A stretch of 64,000 bases of DNA from Rahnella inusitata (GTDB lineage: Bacteria > Pseudomonadota > Gammaproteobacteria > Enterobacterales > Enterobacteriaceae): assembly GCF_003263515.1 (NCBI RefSeq), contig NZ_JYDE01000014.1:92612-156611 (forward strand), given 5' to 3'. Position 1 is the stretch's first letter. Every line of letters starts with the position of its first letter. Below, one piece after another: positions 26,924 to 35,194 of the stretch. The notes beneath the pieces were generated by a model. It did not search any database. It was not told where the DNA came from and saw only the letters and a program-made list of their open reading frames with translations. The translations under genes were made by a program, and so were the position numbers.

Positions 26924-28041
26924 TGACCGGCCACACGTTAGCGCTGGCACAGCAACTGCTCGGCTTTGACACCATCAATCCGCCCGGCGACGAAGCGGCC
27001 TGCATGGCGTTTTTTGCCGGCTGGCTGGAGACGCAGGGTTTTGACGTCACGCTCAGCGGCTTTGGCGAAAAGCGTGTCAATCTGATCGCGAAAATGCCGG
27101 GCAGCCAGCCCGGCAAACCGCTGGCCTTCACCGGCCATCTGGACACCGTGCCGCTGGGGAATCAGACCTGGCAGCACGATCCCTTTGGGTCAGACGTCAC
27201 TGCCGAAAAGTTGTACGGACGGGGGGCGAGCGATATGAAAGCGGCGGTCGCGGCGTTTGCCGTAGCCTGCGTGACGCATCAGACCGCCATTCGCGCCGGA
27301 AAGGGCGTCGTCATGATCATTACCGGTGGGGAAGAAACCGGCTGCGACGGGGCGAAAGCGCTGATCGACGAAGGGATGCTGCCACCGGTCGGGGCGCTGA
27401 TCGTCGGTGAACCGACCGCTAACTATCCGGTTATTGGCCATAAAGGCGCGTTATGGCTGCGCTGCGAAACGCGCGGTAAAACCGCCCACGGCGCGATGCC
27501 GGAGCTGGGGGTTAACGCTATTTATCTCGCCACTGAAGCGCTGGGAAAAATTCAGCATTTCGAACCGGGCGCGTCGCACCCGCTGATGAAAAAGCCGACG
27601 CTGAACGTCGGACGTATTCATGGCGGGCTGAACATCAATTCGGTGCCCGATCATACCGAATTTGACGTGGATATCCGCACCGCGCCAAACCTGCAACATG
27701 CGACCATTCGCCAGAATCTCACCACTGCACTCGGTGACAACGTCACGATTTCCACGCTGGTCGATTTGCCTGCGGTGCTCAGTGCGCAAGATAACAGTTG
27801 GATAAGCAACGTCTACCGGCGATGTCAGTCGCTGCACGCCGCCACGCTTGAGGCGAAAATCATGCCGTATTTCACCGATGCGTCGTTGCTGTTACCGGCA
27901 CTGAATCATCCGCCGTGCATTATTCTCGGGCCGGGTGAGCCGGGTATGGCGCATCAGACAGATGAATATTGTCTGCTGAGCCGTCTGGCGGAAGCGGAAT
28001 ATCTGTATGGCGAGCTGATTGTCGACTGGCAGGAACACTAG
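26923..28041 (+). CDS. M20-family metallopeptidase/deacylase (ArgE/DapE type)
   Basis: M20 enzymes hydrolyse amide bonds such as N-acyl amino acids using two zinc ions. Of 372 residues, the zinc site is visible: His and Asp in TGHLDTVP near residues 67-74, Asp in GASDMKA near 103, Glu-Glu in GGEETG near 136, and a His near the C terminus in MAHQTDEYC. A dimerisation domain lies between. It is the last gene of the rightward operon, start overlapping the previous stop. The deacylated substrate is unknown. Confidence 0.92.
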   Translation: MTGHTLALAQQLLGFDTINPPGDEAACMAFFAGWLETQGFDVTLSGFGEKRVNLIAKMPGSQPGKPLAFTGHLDTVPLGNQTWQHDPFGSDVTAEKLYGRGASDMKAAVAAFAVACVTHQTAIRAGKGVVMIITGGEETGCDGAKALIDEGMLPPVGALIVGEPTANYPVIGHKGALWLRCETRGKTAHGAMPELGVNAIYLATEALGKIQHFEPGASHPLMKKPTLNVGRIHGGLNINSVPDHTEFDVDIRTAPNLQHATIRQNLTTALGDNVTISTLVDLPAVLSAQDNSWISNVYRRCQSLHAATLEAKIMPYFTDASLLLPALNHPPCIILGPGEPGMAHQTDEYCLLSRLAEAEYLYGELIVDWQEH

Positions 28042-28052
28042 GGCGGGAAAAG

Positions 28053-28085
28053 CCGCGACCGGCAGAGTGATCATGCCGGTCGCGG
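28053..28085. terminator. Terminator between convergent M20 peptidase and TonB receptor genes
   Basis: CCGCGACCGGCA and TGCCGGTCGCGG form a perfect 12-bp stem around a nine-base loop, followed on the plus strand by TGTTTATAT. It lies between the stops at 28041 and 28107. The T tract is short, so it may end transcription imperfectly. Confidence 0.75.
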
Positions 28086-28106
28086 TGTTTATATAAAGAA
28101 GAAAAA

Positions 28107-30323
28107 TCAGAAGCTGTAGTTTGCCGTCACCGACACGTTACGCGGTTCGCCGTACACCACATACTGGTTCACGCTGGTGTCGTATTCCTTATCGAACAGG
28201 TTATTGATGTTCGCCTGCACGGAAAGCTGTCTGGTCACCTGGTAACGGCTGAACAGGTTAACCAGCGCGTAGCTGCCCTGTTCGGCATGACGGGTGCCAT
28301 CGCCATCAGGACCGGCAACATCACTCCAGACGTGAGTCTGCCAGTTCACACCGCCGCCGATGGTCAGATCCTGCAACTGCGGTAAACGGTAACTGGTGAA
28401 CAGGCGCAACTGAGTACGCGGTTGTTCCGGATTCACGGCATCGTCATTTTCATCTTCGGCCACGTAACGCGTGCCGCCGAAGGTCATCTGCCAGTTGTCC
28501 GTCACTGCGCCATTCACTTCAAACTCAACGCCACGGCTCACGGTGCCGTTTTTACCTTCATACGCATAATCCTGCGTGCCCGGAATAACGCGGCCGGTGG
28601 ATTGCGCGACGTTATCTAGCTCTGCACGGAAGACCGACACCGAGGTGGTGAGACGGCTGTTAAACCAGTCGGATTTCACGCCCGCTTCGTAGTTTTTGCC
28701 GATGACCGGTGACAGGTAAGCACCGTTGATGTCGCGGTAGGTCTGTGGCTGGAACACCGAGGTATAGCTGGCGTACGTTGACCAGTTGTCGTTGATGTCG
28801 AACACCAGGCCGGCGTACGGCGTGATGTTGTTCTTCTCAATCTGATCCGTCAGCGTGTGTGAATTCCAGTTGGTATAACGCGCGCCCAAAATCATGTGCA
28901 GCGGATCTGCCAGAGAAAGACGGGTGGCGATATAGCCAGATTTCTGGCGGATCACGTCTTCCTGTGCCAGCGAGCGCGGGCCCCAGTCGGTTTCAGGGAA
29001 CTGGCTGTTGTAATTGTTAAAGTTACCCAGCTCTTCGGAGGAGATATTGGCGAAGGCACTGTAGTAAGTGTTTTGTTGTTTGCTGTAGCTGACACCGGTC
29101 ATCAGCTCATGCTCGCGGCCAAACAGTTCGAAGGGGCCGCTGGCGAAGGTATCGACGGAATCCACTTTGCGCTTGCCGGTGTTGTAGCCGGTGCCGCCGA
29201 CAACCGGATAACCGGCGTAAGAAGAGACGCCCGCGCCGGTGTTTTTATCGAAGTAACCGTCGATGTACAGCATTTTACTGTCGATCATCGTTTCGTTATG
29301 CGTGCCGTTCAGGGTCAGCGTCCAGCCGTTATCGAATGACTGTTTGATCGTAGTGAAGAGTTTTTTAGTCTCTTTATTACTGTATGCCCAGTCCGGCGCA
29401 GAGTTGAAACCACGGCGATAACTGGTTTTGCTGCCGTCGATGTACCAGCGCGGCATTCCACCCCAGGTCGGGCTGTCGGTGTCGTTTTGCTGGAATTCAT
29501 AACCGGCGGAGAGCAAGGTCGAATCGGTCAGATCCGCATCCACGGCGGCGTAGACGAATTTTTTTGTTGCGCCGTAGCGTTCGACGTAGCTGTTTTTGTC
29601 CTCATAGCCGGTGACCAGACGGCCACGCACGTTGCCGGATTCACTCAGCGGCGTAGAGAGATCGGCGACATAACGCTGTTTGTTCCAGCTGCCGTAGGTG
29701 GCGGATACATTGCCGGTAAACTCTTTGCTGTCGGCGTGTTTACGTACCATGTTCACCGACGCGGAAGGGTTACCAGGGCCGGTCATCAGGCCGGTCGCGC
29801 CGCGCACCACTTCAATACGTTCATACAACGCGGTATCTGATTCGGCGTCGCCCAGATTCCAACGCGGTTCGAAGACCGTCGGAATGCCGTCAGTCATATA
29901 GTTGTCGATCAGGAACCCGCGTGAGTAATAGGTCCGGCGATCCATATCGGCCACGCTTTGTGAAATGCCGGTGGTGTTATTGAGCACGTCACCGAGGGAC
30001 AGCAGTTGCTGATCCTGCATACGCTGTTTGCTGATAATGGTGACCGACTGAGGAATATCACGCTGCGTCAGCAGCATCTTGGTGCCTGCGGTGGTAACCG
30101 GCACGCTGTAATCCTGCGCGGTGCTGCCGGTGTCGTTGCCGCCGGTCTGACCGGTCACAACCACCGTATCGTCGGCGGCTTTGGGTGCCGTGGTTTCTGC
30201 CGCATGAACGGAATGAAGGGAAGAAGAAACAAAGAGAGCAATCACGGAAAGTGAAAGTTTCCGGCCTGCATTATTTCTCTTCTGCGCTGACTGAACTGGA
30301 TGGATCCCTGAAACGGACAACAT
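28107..30323 (-). CDS. TonB-dependent siderophore receptor (FhuE/FpvA-like)
   Basis: This outer-membrane receptor imports ferric siderophores with TonB energy. From the ATG at 30323 it has 738 residues: a signal peptide ending HSVHAA, then a TonB-box-like stretch (DDTVVVTG). The plug domain follows with the motif IPQSVTIIS, a typical siderophore-receptor signature, then RIEVVRGATGLMTGPGNPSASVN. A 22-strand barrel closes with Phe. GGAG precedes the chosen ATG; the frame extends further upstream without support. FhuE-type hydroxamate receptors look closest, but the ligand is uncertain. A Fur-like box lies upstream. Confidence 0.92.
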   Translation of the reverse strand: MLSVSGIHPVQSAQKRNNAGRKLSLSVIALFVSSSLHSVHAAETTAPKAADDTVVVTGQTGGNDTGSTAQDYSVPVTTAGTKMLLTQRDIPQSVTIISKQRMQDQQLLSLGDVLNNTTGISQSVADMDRRTYYSRGFLIDNYMTDGIPTVFEPRWNLGDAESDTALYERIEVVRGATGLMTGPGNPSASVNMVRKHADSKEFTGNVSATYGSWNKQRYVADLSTPLSESGNVRGRLVTGYEDKNSYVERYGATKKFVYAAVDADLTDSTLLSAGYEFQQNDTDSPTWGGMPRWYIDGSKTSYRRGFNSAPDWAYSNKETKKLFTTIKQSFDNGWTLTLNGTHNETMIDSKMLYIDGYFDKNTGAGVSSYAGYPVVGGTGYNTGKRKVDSVDTFASGPFELFGREHELMTGVSYSKQQNTYYSAFANISSEELGNFNNYNSQFPETDWGPRSLAQEDVIRQKSGYIATRLSLADPLHMILGARYTNWNSHTLTDQIEKNNITPYAGLVFDINDNWSTYASYTSVFQPQTYRDINGAYLSPVIGKNYEAGVKSDWFNSRLTTSVSVFRAELDNVAQSTGRVIPGTQDYAYEGKNGTVSRGVEFEVNGAVTDNWQMTFGGTRYVAEDENDDAVNPEQPRTQLRLFTSYRLPQLQDLTIGGGVNWQTHVWSDVAGPDGDGTRHAEQGSYALVNLFSRYQVTRQLSVQANINNLFDKEYDTSVNQYVVYGEPRNVSVTANYSF

Positions 30324-30479
30324 TGTGATTCTCCAAACGATTATTTTATTTTTGGATACTGCTTTTACTTCGCCACTGTTTTTTAGTTTTTTATCGCGTG
30401 ATTGCCCTGCTAAACACATCCGCCAGACCCGCAAAAACACAGGCCGGAAGGGGGATTCGAGCGTGCAGTCAATAAAACG

Positions 30480-30498
30480 AATGAGAATAATACGCATT
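30480..30498. promoter_or_regulatory. Fur box upstream of the TonB receptor
   Basis: AATGAGAATAATACGCATT differs at only two places from the palindrome AATGAGAATAATTCTCATT, a common Fur-box form. It lies about 157 bases upstream of the receptor start. Iron repression through Fur is the expected control for this receptor class. Confidence 0.8.
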
Positions 30499-30708
30499 GA
30501 GCTTTAAGGTGTAAATAAATATAACAAAGGTAAATTTCATGACGGAATTGGGAAAAAGTGCAGAAAAGACGAAGGGTTTATATTAGCGAGACTTAAGCGA
30601 AATAATTGTCACAAAAGCCCGTGGAATGTGTTTCGGGTATCGTGTTTATTTATATTTTCATTGCATCCAATAAACACAATGAATGAATTTCGCTTAGTTT
30701 AGCCATTA

Positions 30709-30732
30709 AGAAATCTAGACATCTAAACGTTC
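30709..30732. promoter_or_regulatory. MetJ operator array (three metboxes)
   Basis: Three adjacent 8-bp units resemble the metbox AGACGTCT: AGAAATCT (6 of 8), AGACATCT (7 of 8) and AAACGTTC (5 of 8). MetJ binds cooperatively to two or more contiguous units, so the tandem arrangement matters as much as the matches. The array ends about 80 bases before the methyltransferase start and fits methionine repression of the operon. Confidence 0.82.
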
Positions 30733-30813
30733 GTTTTGTAGAGTGGTGCCAACTTTCGGGAAACGCTGGGGCGGACGTTGATTCGCTTACGAAAAACACC
30801 AGGTGACGACACA

Positions 30814-31716
30814 ATGATCAATAACATTCAAATCCTCGATGGCGGCATGGGTCGCGAACTGGCCCGCATGGGCGCGCCGTTTCGTCAGCCTGAGTGGTCG
30901 GCGCTGGCGCTCATTGAAGCCCCGCATTTTGTCCGCACCGCCCATGATGCTTTTATTGCCGCCGGTTCTCAGGTGATTACAACCAATAGCTACGCTGTGG
31001 TGCCTTTTCATATCAGCGACGCCGTATTTGCTGAGCAGGGTGCGGCGCTGATTGCGCTTTCCGGCAAGCTGGCGCGTGAAGCCGCCGATGCCGCGCAGAC
31101 GCCGGTAAAAGTGGCCGGTTCTCTTCCTCCGGTGCTGGGCTCTTACCGCCCGGATCTGTTCGAGCCGGTAGCGGCGAAAAAATTACTCAAGGTGCTGGTG
31201 GAAAATCTGACCAGTACTGTGGATATCTGGCTGGCAGAAACCCAGAGTTCGGTGGCGGAAGTGGAAGCCGTGCGCGACGTGCTGGGCGATGACCCGCGTC
31301 CGCTGTGGTTTTCGTTTACCTTGCAGGATCAGCTGGATGAACAGGGCCGCGCGCATCTGCGCTCCGGTGAATCCATCGAAGAGGCGGTTGCGGCAGTATT
31401 GCGTTTATCCGCCAGCGCGATTTTATTCAACTGTAGCCGCCCGGAAGTGATGGCTGCCGCGGTGCAGGCCGCACGCGCTGCGCTTAACGCAGAAAATTCT
31501 GCACTGGATATCGGCGTGTACGCCAACGCCTTCGAGCCTTCAGATAACCAACGCGGTGCCAATGAAGGGCTGAGCAAAATGCGTCAGGATACGGATCCTG
31601 CTGGTTATCTGGATTTCGCCGAGGACTGGGTGGCGCAGGGCGCGACGCTGGTTGGCGGCTGCTGTGGTATCGGACCGGAACACATTGCCGCGCTGAAACA
31701 GGCGTTCAGTAAATAG
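30814..31716 (+). CDS. Homocysteine S-methyltransferase family protein (MmuM-like)
   Basis: Such enzymes transfer a methyl group from S-methylmethionine or a similar donor to homocysteine, making methionine. The 300-residue protein has the N-terminal DGGMGRELARMG and the Zn-binding cysteines in FNCSRPE and GGCCGIGPEH near the C terminus. The ATG at 30814 has AGGTGA eight bases upstream; an in-frame start at 30778 is less likely. A MetJ array precedes it, and a peptide-type ABC importer follows, suggesting that the methyl donor or a precursor is imported. Confidence 0.9.
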   Translation: MINNIQILDGGMGRELARMGAPFRQPEWSALALIEAPHFVRTAHDAFIAAGSQVITTNSYAVVPFHISDAVFAEQGAALIALSGKLAREAADAAQTPVKVAGSLPPVLGSYRPDLFEPVAAKKLLKVLVENLTSTVDIWLAETQSSVAEVEAVRDVLGDDPRPLWFSFTLQDQLDEQGRAHLRSGESIEEAVAAVLRLSASAILFNCSRPEVMAAAVQAARAALNAENSALDIGVYANAFEPSDNQRGANEGLSKMRQDTDPAGYLDFAEDWVAQGATLVGGCCGIGPEHIAALKQAFSK

Positions 31717-31785
31717 CATCATTAAAAATAAAAATTATTGAATCAGAGCTTGAGGGCGAATGCCCTCAGTGACAGGGGATAAAAC

Positions 31786-33330
31786 ATGATCGATCGTCGT
31801 TCGTTTATTAAAAGCGCGGGGGCACTTTCCATCGCCGCCGCCACCAGTTCCACCTGGCTGGGCAAAGCCTTTGCCGCCGAAGCGGAAAAACCAAAGAAGG
31901 GCGGTCACCTGGTGGTGGGCGTCGATAACGCCTCCAGCACCGACCGTCTGGATCCGGCGTTCTGGTTCGAAACCTACATGTACTTTGTCGGCTCGCAGCT
32001 GTTCAACAATCTGGTCGAAATCGACGAGAGCGCCAAACTTGCGCCTTCGCTGGCCGAATCCTGGGCATCGACCGATGGCAGCAAAACCTGGGTGCTGAAA
32101 ATCCGTCAGGGCGTGCAGTTCCACGATGGCCGCTCGCTTGGCGCAAAAGACGTGGTGTACTCCCTGAATCACCACCGTGGCGAGAAATCCACCTCACCGG
32201 TGAAAGGCTATCTGGAAACCGCCAGCTCGATTGAAGCGACCGGCGAATATGAAGTCACCATCAAACTGACCGCGCCGGACGTCGAATTCGTCTGGTTGCT
32301 GAGCGCCGTGCATTTTGCGATCACCGCCGAAAACGAAAGTTTCGATAAAGGCATCGGCACCGGGGCGTTCATTCTGGAGAAATTCCAGCCGGGCGTGACC
32401 ACCCTGACCAAACGCAATCCGAACTACTGGAACAGCGAACGCGGCCACGTGGATTCGGTAGAAACGCTGGCGATGAACGATTCCACCGCACGCGTTGCGG
32501 CGCTGGTCAGCGGCTCCGCGCAGCTCATTAACCGCGTGAACCCGCGCATTGTCAGCCGTATCGAACGCATGCCAAATCTGAAACTGGTGCGCGCCAAAGA
32601 CAGCATGATTTATACCTTCCCAGGGCTGTCGAATCTGGCGCCGTTCGATAATGTCGATGGCCGTCTGGCGCTGAAATACGCGATCGACCGCCAGCAAATT
32701 ATTGATACTGTGCTTGGCGGTTACGCCAGCGTGGCCAACGACAATCCGATCTTCCCGTCGAACCGTTACTTCGCCAAAGATATTCCGCAGCGTCCGTATG
32801 ACCCTGAAAAAGCGCAGTTCCACTGGAAGAAATCTGGCTTCAGCGGCCCGCTGACGCTTAACGTCGCCGACGCCGGTTTTCCGGGCGCGGTCGATGCCGG
32901 TCAGCTTTATCAGCAATCTGCCGCGAAAGCCGGGATCAATCTTAACGTGGTGCGCGTGCCGGACGATGCGTTCTGGAATGACATCTGGCAGAAGAAAGCC
33001 TTTGTGTCGTCAAACTGGGCGAACCGTCCGACCGCCGATGCGCTGCTTTCTTTAGTGTTCACCAGCCAGTCTTCGTGGAATGAGTCCGCCTGGCACGTTC
33101 CGGCCTTTGATGCGATGGTGAAAGCCGCGCGCGGTGAGCCGGACGAAGCCCGCCGTAAGCAGATTTACCATGATATTCAGGTGATGCTGGTCGACCAGGG
33201 CAGTGAAATCATTCCGCTGTATGCCGATGCGCTCGATGGCTGTTCAACAAAAATTAAAGGGTTCACCTCCGTTCCGGGAATGCCGCTCAGTGGCAACCGT
33301 GCGGCAGAGAAAGTCTGGATCGAAGGCTGA
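31786..33330 (+). CDS. Dpp/Opp-type ABC substrate-binding protein with Tat signal
   Basis: This SBP_bac_5 family protein of 514 residues binds peptides or other solutes in the periplasm. The N terminus DRRSFIKSAGALSIAAA has the twin-arginine motif RRxFxK, so export is probably by the Tat route, which is less usual for this family. Family features include LVEIDESAKLAPSLAESW near residues 83-100 and GVQFHDGRSLGAKDVVYSL. Two permeases and an ATPase follow in order. The ligand may be sulfur- or methionine-related, judging from the MetJ array; that is inference. Confidence 0.92.
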   Translation: MIDRRSFIKSAGALSIAAATSSTWLGKAFAAEAEKPKKGGHLVVGVDNASSTDRLDPAFWFETYMYFVGSQLFNNLVEIDESAKLAPSLAESWASTDGSKTWVLKIRQGVQFHDGRSLGAKDVVYSLNHHRGEKSTSPVKGYLETASSIEATGEYEVTIKLTAPDVEFVWLLSAVHFAITAENESFDKGIGTGAFILEKFQPGVTTLTKRNPNYWNSERGHVDSVETLAMNDSTARVAALVSGSAQLINRVNPRIVSRIERMPNLKLVRAKDSMIYTFPGLSNLAPFDNVDGRLALKYAIDRQQIIDTVLGGYASVANDNPIFPSNRYFAKDIPQRPYDPEKAQFHWKKSGFSGPLTLNVADAGFPGAVDAGQLYQQSAAKAGINLNVVRVPDDAFWNDIWQKKAFVSSNWANRPTADALLSLVFTSQSSWNESAWHVPAFDAMVKAARGEPDEARRKQIYHDIQVMLVDQGSEIIPLYADALDGCSTKIKGFTSVPGMPLSGNRAAEKVWIEG

Positions 33331-33343
33331 GCCGGGTAAAATA

Positions 33344-34360
33344 ATGTCTGATTTGTCCTCACCAAATACAACTCAACGGCCTGCGGGCCGTTTTTCGCTC
33401 CTCCGTTCGTCGCTTTTCGGCATGGTGCTGGTGCGCCTGTTTTACGGCGTGCTGATCGTGCTGGCGGTCTCCGTGCTGATTTTCGCCGGGGTGCAACTGT
33501 TACCGGGTAATGCCGCGACGGCGATCCTCGGTCAGAGCGCCACGCCTGACGCTATCCGCGAACTGAACCTGCAACTCGGTCTGGATAAACCGGCGGTCAG
33601 CCGCTATCTGGGCTGGCTGTTTGGCATTCTGCACGGCGATTTCGGCACCAGTTTCTCTACCCGTGAAGCCATCAGCGGCCCGTTGTTTACCCGTCTGGGT
33701 AACACGCTGTTTCTGGCCGGATGCACCGCCGCCATCGCCGTTCCGCTGGCGCTTTTAATCGGCTTTATCTCCGTGCGCTATCACGGCAGCTGGGTCGATA
33801 CGCTGCTCAACGCCGTCACCCGTGCCACCGTGGCGCTGCCGGAATTTTTCTCCGGCTATCTGCTGATCCTGATTTTTGCCATCACGCTGGCGTGGGCGCC
33901 GAGCAACAGCAGCATCACGGCAGACATGCCGCTGGGCGCTAAACTCTCGGCGATTTCACTGCCGTGTGCCACGCTGGTGCTGGCGATCCTCGGACACATG
34001 AGCAACATGACCCGCGCGGCGCTGATTGCCGCGCAAAGCTCAGCCTACGTAGACACCGCGCTGCTGAAAGGGCTTGCGCCGTCGCGCATTCTCTGGCGTC
34101 ACGTGCTGCCGAACGCCATCGGTCCGATTATCAACGTGGTGGCCATCAATCTGGCCTATCTGATGGTCGGTGTGGTGATTGTCGAGAACGTCTTTGTGTA
34201 TCCGGGGCTCGGGCAATACATGGTCGACAGCATCAGCAAACGTGACATTCCTGTGATGCAGGACTGTGCGCTGTTGCTGGCCGGGATTTATATCCTGCTG
34301 AATTTGCTGGCAGATGTGATGGCGCTGGTCGCCAATCCGCGTTTACGCCACAACCGCTGA
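33344..34360 (+). CDS. Dpp/Opp-type ABC permease, DppB family
   Basis: This permease has 338 residues and about six membrane segments. The DppB-type N terminus is visible (LFYGVLIVLAVSVLIFAGVQLLPGN), followed by GDFGTSFSTREAIS, and the cytoplasmic coupling loop (TALLKGLAPSRILWRHVLPNA). The ATG at 33344 lies 13 bases after the binding-protein stop. The longer frame from 33203 overlaps that gene and is not used. It pairs with the DppC-type permease that follows. Confidence 0.93.
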   Translation: MSDLSSPNTTQRPAGRFSLLRSSLFGMVLVRLFYGVLIVLAVSVLIFAGVQLLPGNAATAILGQSATPDAIRELNLQLGLDKPAVSRYLGWLFGILHGDFGTSFSTREAISGPLFTRLGNTLFLAGCTAAIAVPLALLIGFISVRYHGSWVDTLLNAVTRATVALPEFFSGYLLILIFAITLAWAPSNSSITADMPLGAKLSAISLPCATLVLAILGHMSNMTRAALIAAQSSAYVDTALLKGLAPSRILWRHVLPNAIGPIINVVAINLAYLMVGVVIVENVFVYPGLGQYMVDSISKRDIPVMQDCALLLAGIYILLNLLADVMALVANPRLRHNR

Positions 34361-34378
34361 CTTTTAGGAATTGCTGCA

Positions 34379-35194
34379 ATGCCTGCTTTAAAACCTTCCT
34401 CGATACTCGGCCTGCTGGTGCTGAGTCTCTTTATTCTTATCGCGATTTTCGCGCCGTGGCTGGCACCGCACGCGCCAGATCAGACGCTCGGCATGTCCTG
34501 GGATTTACCGGGGCTAAACGCTATTTTGGGCACCGATAATCTCGGTCGCGACCTGCTCTCAAGGCTGATCTGGGGCACGCGCGTCTCGCTCGGCGTCACC
34601 GCGCTTGCAGCGCTGGTGGCGTTTGCGGTCGGCTGTACGCTGGGCTTTATCGCGGGTCTGCGCGGCGGCTGGCTGGATCAGGTGATTTCTCGCTGTAACG
34701 ACATTGTGATGGCGATCCCGACGCTGATTCTGGCGCTGATCGTCCTCGCCGTGCTGCCAAAAACGATTCCGGTGCTGACGCTGGTGCTGGGTCTGCTGGA
34801 ATCCACCCGCGTCCTGCGCGTGGCAAGATCGCTGGCGGTGGATATCGGCGTGATGGAATTTGTGGATGTGGCGCGTCTGCGAGGCGAAAGCCTCGGCTGG
34901 ATCCTCTGGCATGTCATTTTACCCAACGCGCTACAGACGCTGATCGCCGAATTCGGCCTGCGTTTTATCTTTATTCTGCTGTTCCTGTCGGCGCTGTCTT
35001 TCCTCGGATTAGGCATTCAGCCGCCGACCGCCGACTGGGGCGGGCTGGCGCGTGACAACAAAGACGGCATTCTGTTTGGCGTCTGGGCGGCGCTGGTGCC
35101 CGGCGGCGCGATTGCCGTGCTGGCGCTGGCGGTGAACGCCGTGGCGGACTGGCTGATGAGTGGTACCACCCGCGTGTGGGGGAGAAAAGGATGA
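34379..35194 (+). CDS. Dpp/Opp-type ABC permease, DppC family
   Basis: This is the second membrane subunit, 271 residues. It has the DppC landmarks LGTDNLGRDLLSRLIWGTRVSL near residues 50-71, and the coupling loop VDVARLRGESLGWILWHVILPNA near 161-183. A C-terminal segment has FLGLGIQPPTADWGGL. Its stop overlaps the start of the ATPase gene by four bases (ATGA). Confidence 0.93.
   Translation: MPALKPSSILGLLVLSLFILIAIFAPWLAPHAPDQTLGMSWDLPGLNAILGTDNLGRDLLSRLIWGTRVSLGVTALAALVAFAVGCTLGFIAGLRGGWLDQVISRCNDIVMAIPTLILALIVLAVLPKTIPVLTLVLGLLESTRVLRVARSLAVDIGVMEFVDVARLRGESLGWILWHVILPNALQTLIAEFGLRFIFILLFLSALSFLGLGIQPPTADWGGLARDNKDGILFGVWAALVPGGAIAVLALAVNAVADWLMSGTTRVWGRKG

Larger units (their letters stand above)
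30324..30813. other. Divergent regulatory region (TonB receptor and methyltransferase operon)
   Basis: These 490 bases lie between divergent genes and are AT-rich in the middle. They contain a Fur-like box for the leftward receptor and a MetJ-like array for the rightward operon, each listed separately. I see no coding sequence that stands up. Confidence 0.7.
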
